From Candidatus Nanopelagicales bacterium (GTDB taxonomy: Bacteria > Actinomycetota > Actinomycetes > S36-B12 > CAIYMF01), in NCBI GenBank assembly GCA_025456015.1, contig JALOLK010000025.1, positions 1-32,705 of the forward strand: a stretch of DNA of 32,705 bases, in the 5' to 3' direction. Below the pieces are notes generated by a model. That model did not search any database. It saw nothing but the letters and a program-made list of their open reading frames with translations, and was not told the origin of the DNA. Below are positions 20,439 to 28,680 of this stretch, piece after piece. The position numbers were made by a program, and so were the translations under genes. Within the stretch, counting starts at the first letter, position 1; every line of letters begins with the position of its first letter.

Positions 20439-20538
20439 ACACCCGATGGCGGGATTCGGGAGGAGGCTCGCGCAGCGAGCCGACGGGTCCTGCCGGGGGC
20501 ACGCGCCCCGCTGTGGGGCTCGGTGCTGGGGCGGAGCC

Positions 20539-21897
20539 TCAGCCGGCCAACCGCGCCAGCAGCAGTGCCTCGGCCAGGGTCAGCCGGCGCAGCACCTCGA
20601 GGTCCACGCTCTCGTTCGGGCCGTGCCAGCTGGCGGCCGGATCGCCGGGACCCACGACGAGGATCGTCGCCTCCGGGAACCGCTCGGCGATGTCGGCGAT
20701 GAACGGGATCGAGCCACCGATGCCCATGTGCACCGGCTCGACCCCGTCCCAGGCCTCGGCGAACGCGGCGCGAGCAACCTCGGCGTGCGGACCGGTCGGC
20801 ACCAGGGCGGTCGCCCGGCCCGCGGAGCCCGGCGTCGTGGTGACCGACACCCCCCACGGGGCGCACGCGGCGAGGTGGTCGGCCAGGGCCTGCTGCGCGG
20901 CCGCCGGGTCCTGCCCCGGCGCGATCCGCAGGCTCACCTTCGCCCGGGCCACCGGGAGCAGGACGTTCGCCGCGGCCTCGGTCCGCGGGGCGTCGATGGC
21001 CAGCACCGTCACCGCCGGGCGCGACCAGATGCGGTCGGCCGCGGAGCCCGACCCGATCGAGGCGACCCCCTCGAGCACGCCGGCCTCGGCGCGCAGCGCG
21101 GCCTCGTCGAGGTCGACGGTCGGCACCGGGCCGTGCACGAGTCCGGGCACCGCCACGTTCCCGGCCTCGTCGTGCAGGCCGGCGAGCAGCCGGCAGAGGG
21201 CCGTGAGCGCGTCCGGGAACAGCCCGCCGAACACGCCCGAGTGCTGCTCGGAGGCGTGCGTGCGCACCTCCACGAACACCTCGACGAGGCCCCGCAGGGA
21301 GGTCGTGAACGCCGGGACGTCGACCTCCCAGTTGGACGAGTCCGCGATGACCACGACGTCGGCGGCGAGCAGTTCGGCGTGCTCGGCGAGGAACGTCGCG
21401 AAGGTCGGGGACCCGACCTCCTCCTCCCCCTCGACGAACACCGTGACCCCGACCGGCAACCCGTCCGGGTACGCCTGCTGCAGCACCCGCAGGGCCCCCA
21501 CGTGGGCCATCAGGCCGGCCTTGTCGTCAGCCGCCCCGCGGCCGTACAGCCGGCCGTCGCGCTCGGTCGGCTCGAACGGGTCGCTGTGCCAGTCCGCCAG
21601 CGCACCGGCCGGCTGCACGTCGTGGTGCGCGTAGAGCATCACGGTCGGGGCCCCGGGGGGCGCCGGGATCCGCGCGACCACGGCCGGGGCGCCGTCCTCG
21701 GCGTCGAGCACGCGCACGTCGGGCAGCCCCGCGTCGGCGAGCAGCGCGGCCACGGCCTCCGCGCTGCGCACGACGTCCGGCGAGCTCGGGCCCTCCCGGC
21801 TCACGCTGGGGATCCGCACGAGGTCCTCGAGATCGGTCCGGATGGCGGGCATCGCCGCGGCGACCGCGGCCCGGAGCCCCTGGGTGGCGTCAGTCAT
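20539..21897 (-). CDS. M20/M28-family dipeptidase
   Basis: From ATG at 21897: MTDATQGLRAAVAAAMPAIRTDLEDLVRIPSVS; VMLYAHHDVQPAG, GRGAADDKAGLMAHVGAL, VFVEGEEEVGSP metal-binding motifs. Confidence 0.92.
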   Translation of the reverse strand: MTDATQGLRAAVAAAMPAIRTDLEDLVRIPSVSREGPSSPDVVRSAEAVAALLADAGLPDVRVLDAEDGAPAVVARIPAPPGAPTVMLYAHHDVQPAGALADWHSDPFEPTERDGRLYGRGAADDKAGLMAHVGALRVLQQAYPDGLPVGVTVFVEGEEEVGSPTFATFLAEHAELLAADVVVIADSSNWEVDVPAFTTSLRGLVEVFVEVRTHASEQHSGVFGGLFPDALTALCRLLAGLHDEAGNVAVPGLVHGPVPTVDLDEAALRAEAGVLEGVASIGSGSAADRIWSRPAVTVLAIDAPRTEAAANVLLPVARAKVSLRIAPGQDPAAAQQALADHLAACAPWGVSVTTTPGSAGRATALVPTGPHAEVARAAFAEAWDGVEPVHMGIGGSIPFIADIAERFPEATILVVGPGDPAASWHGPNESVDLEVLRRLTLAEALLLARLAG

Positions 21898-21953
21898 GGC
21901 GGCCATCCTCCCAGCGCCGCGCGATGGAGGCAGCACCGGCGGGAGCCCGCCGA

Positions 21954-23489
21954 TCAGCCGACCTGGAAGGCCTGCGGCGCCGAAGCGGTCCCCGCGGCGT
22001 CCGAGGCGATCACGCAGACCGTCGTGGGCAGGTCCGCGGCCTCGAGGAACGCCGGCTCGCCGGTGAAGGGCTGGTAGCCCTCAGCCGTGGCGCAGTCGGT
22101 GGTCCCCGGCGGGCCGGTGGTCCAGACGAACGTGCTGAAGTCGGGTGGGTCGGGCACGGGCGCCACGAGGAGCCCGCCGGTCACCGGGGTCTCGCGCAGC
22201 TCGATGGCGCCGGCGTCCGGAGCGGTGCCGGCCACGGTGAACCGCAGCGGGGTGGGCTGGCGGGCGCTGCCCACGCAGAGCAGGGCCAGGCCCTGGCTGG
22301 TCGGGGCGCGCACCCGCAGCACCCCCTCGGCGTCCACCACGGCCGGCCGGCGCCCCGCCTCGGCCCAGCAGTCGGTCGCGCCCAGCATGCCCACGAGGGT
22401 CGTGCTGGCCGGGGCGCTGCCCTCGGCGATCCGCACCTCCATGAGGGAACCGGCGGGCACCGAGGACGAGCCGATCGAGGCCTCCACGACCGTGCTCGGG
22501 ACCTCCAGGGGGCACTGGCCGCCGAGCCGCAGGCCGCGCAGCGTCAGGCAGCGGCCCACGCCGGCCACGCCGACCAGGTAGCTGGTGTCGGCGCGGAACG
22601 CGATGGAGCCCTCGCCCACCTCGCAGGGCCGGCCGGCGGCGCAGTCCGGCGAGGGGATGGCCCCGATGGTGCTGGCGGCCACCAGTCCCACGGCCCTGCC
22701 CGCGGGATCCAGCGCTGGGGACCCGAACGATCCCTCGAGGATCCCCCCGCACCCGATCGCGGCGGTGTCGCGCAGCACCCACGGCCCGTCCGCCAGGTCG
22801 GTGGTGCGCTCGACCTGGCAGCGGCTGCCGCGCAGGAGGACCTCGTCGCTGGGCACGCCAGCCACCGGCACGCCGGCGACGAGGATCTGCTGGCCGTCCA
22901 CCGGGGCAGCCGTCGCCTCGATCGCGGGGATCCCCTGGTCGGCCAGCCCGCCGTAGACCGCCGCGAGCCGGAGCACCGCCAGGTCGGTGCCGCGCACCGA
23001 CGCCCACGCGATCGCCACGACCGGCACCGTCAGGCTCGAGGCCGCCCCGCCGCCACGTGCCGAGAACAGCGCGAACTCGACCGCGGCCCCCTCGACGGGG
23101 ATCCGGGACAGCACCGTGGCGGAGTCCTCGATGCCCGCGCAGCGCCCCGCGGTCAGGACGTGCGCCGGTGCGTCGTCGCGCTCCAGCGGGGACAACCCGA
23201 CTGGGGCCAGCAGCCATGCGGTGCACGGCCCCGCCAGCCCGCGCAGGCGCCCGACGGCGGGCAGCGAGGTGCCCCGCCCCTGTCGCTCGTCGAACGCGGC
23301 GCCGGGTGTGCTGGCGGTGGAGGCAGCCTGGGACTGCCGCTCGGCCCGGTCCCGCAGGCCGACGACCGCGATACCGACCAGCAGCGCGGCGATGACGACC
23401 ATCACCAGGCCGGCGGTCGACCATCCCGGGGCGCCCCGGCCGGCCCCCGCCGACAGGTCGGCGCCAGCGTCGGGGGCGGGGTCGGACAT
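21954..23489 (-). CDS. Membrane-anchored trypsin-fold (S1-like) protein, probably catalytically inactive, with a C-terminal extension
   Basis: N-terminal TM (AGLVMVVIAALLVGIAVVGL); VLTAGRC, TDLAVLRL and EGSFGSPALDPAGRAVGLV align to S1 catalytic blocks with His and Ser replaced. Confidence 0.6.
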   Translation of the reverse strand: MSDPAPDAGADLSAGAGRGAPGWSTAGLVMVVIAALLVGIAVVGLRDRAERQSQAASTASTPGAAFDERQGRGTSLPAVGRLRGLAGPCTAWLLAPVGLSPLERDDAPAHVLTAGRCAGIEDSATVLSRIPVEGAAVEFALFSARGGGAASSLTVPVVAIAWASVRGTDLAVLRLAAVYGGLADQGIPAIEATAAPVDGQQILVAGVPVAGVPSDEVLLRGSRCQVERTTDLADGPWVLRDTAAIGCGGILEGSFGSPALDPAGRAVGLVAASTIGAIPSPDCAAGRPCEVGEGSIAFRADTSYLVGVAGVGRCLTLRGLRLGGQCPLEVPSTVVEASIGSSSVPAGSLMEVRIAEGSAPASTTLVGMLGATDCWAEAGRRPAVVDAEGVLRVRAPTSQGLALLCVGSARQPTPLRFTVAGTAPDAGAIELRETPVTGGLLVAPVPDPPDFSTFVWTTGPPGTTDCATAEGYQPFTGEPAFLEAADLPTTVCVIASDAAGTASAPQAFQVG

Positions 23490-23555
23490 GGCTGCACGGT
23501 ACGCGACGCAGGTCCCGCGCTCCGGCGCCCCGGCACCCGCCGATGCTCGGTCGGT

Positions 23556-23573
23556 CATACCCCAAGGGGTATG
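23556..23573. promoter_or_regulatory. Perfect palindrome catacccc-aa-ggggtatg, CsoR/CstR-family-like operator overlapping a candidate -10 (TATGCT, 23570-23575)
   Basis: ATACCCC-N2-GGGGTAT symmetry 30 nt upstream of the GTG of a persulfide/CoA-disulfide reductase-type gene. Confidence 0.6.
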
Positions 23574-23602
23574 CTGGGGGCCTCTCGACGTGAGGAGTCC
23601 AC

Positions 23603-25279
23603 GTGCGGACCATCATCATCGGCGGGGTGGCGGGCGGAGCGTCCGCCGCCACCCGGCTGCGCCGCCTCGACGAGCAGCACGAGATCGTCGTGCTCGAGCG
23701 CAGCGGCTACGTCTCCTTCGCCAACTGCGGCCTGCCCTACTACATCGGTGGCACCATCCCCGAGCGGCGGAGCCTGCTGCTGCAGACCCCGGCCAGCCTG
23801 CATGCCCGGTTCGGCCTGGACGTGCGTGTGCACAGCGAGGTGGTCGCCATCGACGTCGCCGCCCGGACCGTGACCGTGCGTGACCTCGCCGACGGCGGCC
23901 GGGAGTACACCGAGGCCTACGACCACCTCGTGCTCTCCCCCGGCGCCTCCCCGATCGTGCCGCCCATCCCCGGCGTCGAGCGCGCGCTGACGCTGCGCAC
24001 CATCGAGGACACCGACCGGATCAAGCAGCGCGTCGACGACCTGCTCGGGGCTGCTGACTCCAGCGAGGACGGCGTCACCAGCGACCACCACAGCGCGGTC
24101 CTGGTGGGCGGCGGGTTCATCGGGCTGGAGATGGCCGAGAGCCTGCGCGAGCGCGGCCTCGACGTCACGGTGGTGGAGCTGGCGCCGCAGGTGATGGCGC
24201 CGCTGGACCCCGAGATGGCCGCCATCGTTGCCGCCGAGCTGCGCCGCCACGGCGTGGGGCTGGCCCTGGGCGTACAGGTGAGCGAGGTCCGACCCGACAC
24301 GGTCCTGCTCTCCGACGGCCGGGAGCTCGACGCCGACCTCGTGGTGATGAGCATCGGGGTGCGCCCCGACGTGACGCTGGCGAAGGCCGCCGGGCTCGCA
24401 CTCGGCCCACGCGGCGGCATCCAGGTCGACGCCCAGATGCGCACCTCGGACCCGCACATCTTCGCCGTGGGTGATGCGGTCGACAAGAGCGACGCCACGA
24501 CCGGCGAGCCCACCCTCGTGCCCCTGGCGAACTCCGCGAACCGCCAGGGCCGGCTCGTCGCCGACGTCATCGCAGGACGCAGCATCCGCTTCGGCGGCGT
24601 CCTCGGCACGGCCATCGTCAAGGTGTTCGACCTGACCGTGGCGGTGACCGGGGTGAACGAGAAGCGGCTGCGCGCGTCGGGGCGCAACCACCGCGCGATC
24701 CACACCCACCCGGGCTCGCACGCCGGGTACTACCCGGGTGCCGAGCGGATCAGCCTGAAGCTGCTGTTCGACCCGAGCACCGGGCAGATCCTCGGCGCGC
24801 AGGGGGTCGGCGGGGCCGGCACGGACAAGCGCATCGACGTGCTGGCCACGGCGATCATCGGCGGCATCCGCGCCGACGAGCTGGCCGACCTCGAGCTGGC
24901 CTACGCCCCCCCGTTCGGCTCGGCGAAGGACCCCGTGAACCAGCTGGGCTACGTGGCCGACAACCTCATGACCGGGACCACGCGCACCATCGGCTGGGAC
25001 GAGGTGGACGCCAGCGATCGGCTGCTCATCGACGTGCGCACCGCGGGCGAGCACCGCCGGGGGCACCTCGAGGGGGCGGTCCACATCCCGATCGACGAGC
25101 TGCGGGCCCGCCACGTCGAGATCCCCCGCGACGCCTCGGGCGCGCCGGTCCCGGTCGCGGTCTACTGCCAGGTCGGCCAGCGCGGGCACACCGCGTCCCG
25201 ACTGCTCACCCAGCTCGGCTATGACGTCGTGAACCTCGACGGCGGATGGCTCACCTGGTCGCTGGCCCACGCCCGCTGA
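23603..25279 (+). CDS. CoA-disulfide reductase / NADH-dependent persulfide reductase-type FAD oxidoreductase fused to a C-terminal rhodanese domain
   Basis: 558 aa from GTG with GAGGAG RBS; IIIGGVAGGASAATRLRRL, SFANCGLPYYIGG redox Cys, GGGFIGLEMAESL, C-terminal rhodanese with VYCQVGQRGHTASRLL. Confidence 0.9.
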   Translation: MRTIIIGGVAGGASAATRLRRLDEQHEIVVLERSGYVSFANCGLPYYIGGTIPERRSLLLQTPASLHARFGLDVRVHSEVVAIDVAARTVTVRDLADGGREYTEAYDHLVLSPGASPIVPPIPGVERALTLRTIEDTDRIKQRVDDLLGAADSSEDGVTSDHHSAVLVGGGFIGLEMAESLRERGLDVTVVELAPQVMAPLDPEMAAIVAAELRRHGVGLALGVQVSEVRPDTVLLSDGRELDADLVVMSIGVRPDVTLAKAAGLALGPRGGIQVDAQMRTSDPHIFAVGDAVDKSDATTGEPTLVPLANSANRQGRLVADVIAGRSIRFGGVLGTAIVKVFDLTVAVTGVNEKRLRASGRNHRAIHTHPGSHAGYYPGAERISLKLLFDPSTGQILGAQGVGGAGTDKRIDVLATAIIGGIRADELADLELAYAPPFGSAKDPVNQLGYVADNLMTGTTRTIGWDEVDASDRLLIDVRTAGEHRRGHLEGAVHIPIDELRARHVEIPRDASGAPVPVAVYCQVGQRGHTASRLLTQLGYDVVNLDGGWLTWSLAHAR

Positions 25280-25320
25280 GCGGCCCGGGGACGCGTCCAC
25301 AGCCGACGGCGCAAGCGCGC

Positions 25321-25348
25321 TTGAACCCGCGCGGTCTTGGGGTACGGT
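25321..25348 (+). promoter_or_regulatory. Candidate csp promoter (-35 TTGAAC, 16-nt spacer, -10 TACGGT)
   Basis: ttgaac at 25321-25326 and tacggt at 25343-25348, ~70 nt upstream of the csp ATG. Confidence 0.4.
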
Positions 25349-25417
25349 GTTCGCGCCTGCGCACGCGCCCGTGCGTGCACGGGCTCACCCGAGGGAAGTA
25401 CAGGAGTAACCAGCACC

Positions 25418-25621
25418 ATGGCTCAAGGCACCGTCAAGTGGTTCAACGCCGAGAAGGGGTACGGATTCATCGCCCCCGACGATGGCTCCGCCGATGTCTT
25501 CGTTCACTACAGCGCCATCCAGAGCAGCGGCTACCGGTCGCTTGACGAGGAGCAGCGGGTGGAGTTCGAGGTCACCCAGGGCCAGAAGGGCCCCCAGGCC
25601 GACCAGGTCCGCCCGATCTGA
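25418..25621 (+). CDS. Cold-shock domain protein (CspA family)
   Basis: 67 aa [70 protein letters not shown]1 and RNP2 motifs; GGAG RBS. Confidence 0.97.
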   Translation: MAQGTVKWFNAEKGYGFIAPDDGSADVFVHYSAIQSSGYRSLDEEQRVEFEVTQGQKGPQADQVRPI

Positions 25622-25640
25622 CGCCGCCACCAACGGCTCC

Positions 25641-25683
25641 CGCAGGGGCCCACCGATCCCGACCGGATCCGTGGGCCCCTGCG
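25641..25683 (+). terminator. Strong hairpin after csp
   Basis: cgcaggggcccac ... gtgggcccctgcg, 13-bp perfect stem ~20 nt after the stop codon. Confidence 0.7.
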
Positions 25684-25733
25684 TCGTCCCGGGTCCGGGC
25701 GCACGGCACCGGGCTGGGCACGTCGGGGCCCGA

Positions 25734-26849
25734 TCAGGTCGAGCGGCGCGCGCTGCGCAGGGCGATCGCCGAGACGCCCATGGTCGCCAGTCCCCCGACG
25801 AGCAGCGCGGGCGCGGGGCCGAGCCGGCCGCCGGCGACCGAGGCCGCCAGGGCGGTGGCGCTGGCAGCGCCCAGCGCGAGCCAGCGGCCCGCGCCACCGC
25901 GCAGGAAGGCGGCGAGCCCGCCCACGGCCAGGGCCGCGAGCGCGCCGCGCACCGGCCAGGCCAGGGCTCCCTGCGCCATCCCGACGGCCCCGACCAGCGC
26001 CAGCGCCGTGCCCGCGACCGCCGCGGTGCGCCGACCGCGCGCCAGCCGCGCGCCGAGCAGCGCCCAGGCCACCCCGAGTCCGGCCAGGCCCACCCAGGTC
26101 CACAGCCCGGCCGGCACCACGACCCAGACCGCCCACGCCCCCGCCGCGAGCAGGCCCAGCTCGGCCAGCGGGGTACGGGCCACGACCACGACGAGCAGCA
26201 TCCCCAGGACGCTGCCGAGCGCGTGGGCCGTCGCGGGGACCCCGGCGCTGCCCTGCCGGACCTCGAGGGCCAGGCCCGTGGCCACCGCCACGGTGGCCAT
26301 CCCCGTCGTGAGCAGCACCGAGACCGCCCGGCGCCGCTCGTCGCCGGGCTGGCGCGCCCAGGGCAGGCGCACGAACAGCCCCGTGGCCAGCAGGGCGACG
26401 GCTGTCAGCGCCACGCCCGCGGCCCGCATGCCGGTCGTCCAGTCGGCCCATCCGCGCACCGCCACGCCGAGGACTGCCACCACGACGAGCCCCGCGCCGG
26501 CGTAGACGCCGAGCTCGGCGGCCGCCCGCCGCGACAGCAGGGCCGCCGGCGCCTGCGCGCCCGGGCCATCGGTGCCGCCGGCCACCGCCTCCCCCCGGGC
26601 CAGCACGGTCGTCGCGGCGCCGGGGTCGGCCTGCGCACCGGCCAGGGCGGGGTCGAGTCGCGTCGTGTCGTGGGTGGCCTGCGGTGCCGCTGCGCCACTG
26701 CCGGCCGGGAGGCCGGGCGGCCGGATGCCGAGCACCTCGGTCGGGTTCGTCCCCGGCGCCGGCATCGGGCCCTGGACCGGGTCGGCGTGCGCCCGGGGCA
26801 TGGGGGCGGTGAGCGCCTCGGGGCCGGGCACCGCCTCGCCTGCTGCCAT
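25734..26849 (-). CDS. Multi-pass membrane protein of unknown function with Pro/Ala-rich N-terminal cytoplasmic segment
   Basis: 371 aa from ATG at 26849; ~100 aa low-complexity N-terminus then ~10 hydrophobic segments. Confidence 0.65.
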   Translation of the reverse strand: MAAGEAVPGPEALTAPMPRAHADPVQGPMPAPGTNPTEVLGIRPPGLPAGSGAAAPQATHDTTRLDPALAGAQADPGAATTVLARGEAVAGGTDGPGAQAPAALLSRRAAAELGVYAGAGLVVVAVLGVAVRGWADWTTGMRAAGVALTAVALLATGLFVRLPWARQPGDERRRAVSVLLTTGMATVAVATGLALEVRQGSAGVPATAHALGSVLGMLLVVVVARTPLAELGLLAAGAWAVWVVVPAGLWTWVGLAGLGVAWALLGARLARGRRTAAVAGTALALVGAVGMAQGALAWPVRGALAALAVGGLAAFLRGGAGRWLALGAASATALAASVAGGRLGPAPALLVGGLATMGVSAIALRSARRST

Positions 26850-26903
26850 GACACGCAAGCGTAGGCCGCCATCGCGGGCCGTGGTCGCAGCACACTGTCC
26901 CCC

Positions 26904-28598
26904 GTGACGGTGGCGCAGCGGCTCACGACCCCGAACCTCGTGCGCCTGCGCGCGTGGCGGCGCGAGGACCTGCGTCCCGACCTGTTCGCCGGCCTGGGGG
27001 TGGCGGCCTACCTGGTGCCCCAGGTGATGGCCTACGCCACGCTCGCCGGACTGGACCCCGTGGTCGGCCTCTGGGCCTGCCTGGTGCCGCTCATGATCTA
27101 CCCCTTCATCGGATCGAGCCGGCTGCTCTCGGTCGGCCCGGAGTCCACCACGGCGCTCATGACCGCCGCGGCGCTCGCGCCGCTCGCGGCCGGCGACCCG
27201 TCCCGGTACGCGGCCATGGCGGCGCTCGCCGCCCTCGTGGTCGGGCTGCTGTGCCTCGTGGGGGGGCTGCTCCGCCTGGGAGTGGTGGCCTCCCTGCTGA
27301 GCAGGCCGGTGCTGCTGGGCTACCTGGCCGGGGTCGCGGTGATCATGATCGCCGGACAGGTCGGCGCGCTGCTCGGGGTCGAGTCCGACGGGGACGGGCC
27401 CCTCGGTGAGCTGGCGGCCGCCGCCGGGCAGCTGGGCAGCGCCAATGCCGCGACGGCAGCGATCGGCCTGGGCGTGCTCGTGCTGCTCCTGATCGGCAGC
27501 TGGCGCTCGCCCACGCTGCCCTGGCCGCTGCTGGCCGTGCTCGCCGCGACGCTGGTCACTGCGTGGGCCGACCTCGAGCGGTTCGGCGTGGAGGTCGTCG
27601 GCGAGGTCCCGACCGGGTTGCCCCCGCTGAGCATCCCGACCGAGATCCCGCCCCTCGCCCTGCTGATCGGGCCGATCGCCGCCATCGCCGTCGTCGGGTT
27701 CACCGACAACGTCCTCGAGGCCCGGGCGTTCGCCCGGCCCGGCGAGCAGGTCGATGCTGACGCCGAGCTGCGCGCCCTGGGCCTGACCAACCTCAGCTCC
27801 GGGCTCACCTCCGGGATGCCGGTCTCCAGCAGCGGCTCGCGCACGGCGCTGGCGCGCGCCTCCAGGGCGAGCACGCCCGCGTATGGGCTGGTCACGGCGG
27901 CCAGCCTCACCTGCGTGCTGCTGTTCGCCGGCCCGCTGCTCGCCAGCTTCCCCAGCGCCGCCCTCGCCGCGCTGGTCGTGTTCGCGGCCCTGCGGATCGT
28001 CGACGTGCCGCAGTTCCGGTGGCTCTGGGGGTTCCGTCGCACCGAGTTCTGGCTGGGCGTGGCCACCTTCCTCGCCGTGCTCACCCTCGACCTGCTCGTC
28101 GGCGTGGCCGTGGCGGTGGCCCTCTCCGTGCTCGCGATGCTGGCGCGGGTCGCTCGGCCGCACGCCGCCGTGCTCGGTCGGGTGCCGGGGCTGGCCGGCA
28201 TGCACGACATCGGCGAGTACCCGACCGCCGAGGAGGTCCAGGGCCTGCTCGTCTTCCGCTACGACTCGCCGCTGTTCTTCGCCAACGCCGAGGACTTCCG
28301 GCTGCGCGTCCTCGCCTCGGTCGCCGAGCACGAGGCCGCCGGGAGCCCGGTCACGACGGTGCTGCTGAACTGCGAGGCGAACGTCGACGTCGACTCGACC
28401 GCGATCGGGGCCATCGAGGCCCTGGTCCGCGAGCTGCACCACCGAGGCATCGAGGTCTCGCTGGCCCGGGTGCACGTCGAGCTGGCCATCCTGCTCGAAC
28501 GGGCGGGGATCCTCGACCTCATCGGCACCGATCTCGTGTACCCGACGCTGCCCACCGCCGTCGAGGGCTACCAGGGCCGCCACCCGGCCGGCCACTGA
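26904..28598 (+). CDS. SulP-family anion (sulfate) transporter with C-terminal STAS domain
   Basis: 564 aa; LFAGLGVAAYLVPQVMAYATLAGLDPVVGLWACLVPLMIYPFIGSSRLLSVGPESTTALM; STAS-like LLNCEANVDVDSTAIGAIEALVREL. Confidence 0.92.
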   Translation: MTVAQRLTTPNLVRLRAWRREDLRPDLFAGLGVAAYLVPQVMAYATLAGLDPVVGLWACLVPLMIYPFIGSSRLLSVGPESTTALMTAAALAPLAAGDPSRYAAMAALAALVVGLLCLVGGLLRLGVVASLLSRPVLLGYLAGVAVIMIAGQVGALLGVESDGDGPLGELAAAAGQLGSANAATAAIGLGVLVLLLIGSWRSPTLPWPLLAVLAATLVTAWADLERFGVEVVGEVPTGLPPLSIPTEIPPLALLIGPIAAIAVVGFTDNVLEARAFARPGEQVDADAELRALGLTNLSSGLTSGMPVSSSGSRTALARASRASTPAYGLVTAASLTCVLLFAGPLLASFPSAALAALVVFAALRIVDVPQFRWLWGFRRTEFWLGVATFLAVLTLDLLVGVAVAVALSVLAMLARVARPHAAVLGRVPGLAGMHDIGEYPTAEEVQGLLVFRYDSPLFFANAEDFRLRVLASVAEHEAAGSPVTTVLLNCEANVDVDSTAIGAIEALVRELHHRGIEVSLARVHVELAILLERAGILDLIGTDLVYPTLPTAVEGYQGRHPAGH

Positions 28599-28600
28599 CG

Positions 28601-28618
28601 CGTCGCCGGCCGGCGACG
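28601..28618. terminator. Perfect 18-bp palindrome after SulP
   Basis: cgtcgccggccggcgacg immediately downstream of the stop at 28598. Confidence 0.4.
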
Positions 28619-28680
28619 GGCACGATCGCGGCGGTAGCGTCCGAGCGCCGGCCGACCGGGCCGGGCGGATCGGAGGGGTC

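Larger units (their letters stand above)
20281..20503 (+). repeat. Two tandem ~104/103-bp units beginning with the tRNA-Arg 3' end, plus a third 16-nt copy of that end
   Basis: Units 20281-20384 and 20385-20487 align over their full length; tcctgccgggggcacg recurs at 20281, 20385 and 20488. Confidence 0.95.

Noticed and set aside
20281-20503. CRISPR array or short-repeat array interpretation of the tRNA-linked repeats
   Set aside because: Only two full units with no unique spacers; units are contiguous and contain hairpins, and no cas genes are nearby.
20223-20503. Integrated mobile element using tRNA-Arg as attB
   Set aside because: Repeated tRNA 3' ends are spaced only ~104 bp apart and no integrase or cargo is present; kept only as one possible origin of the repeats.
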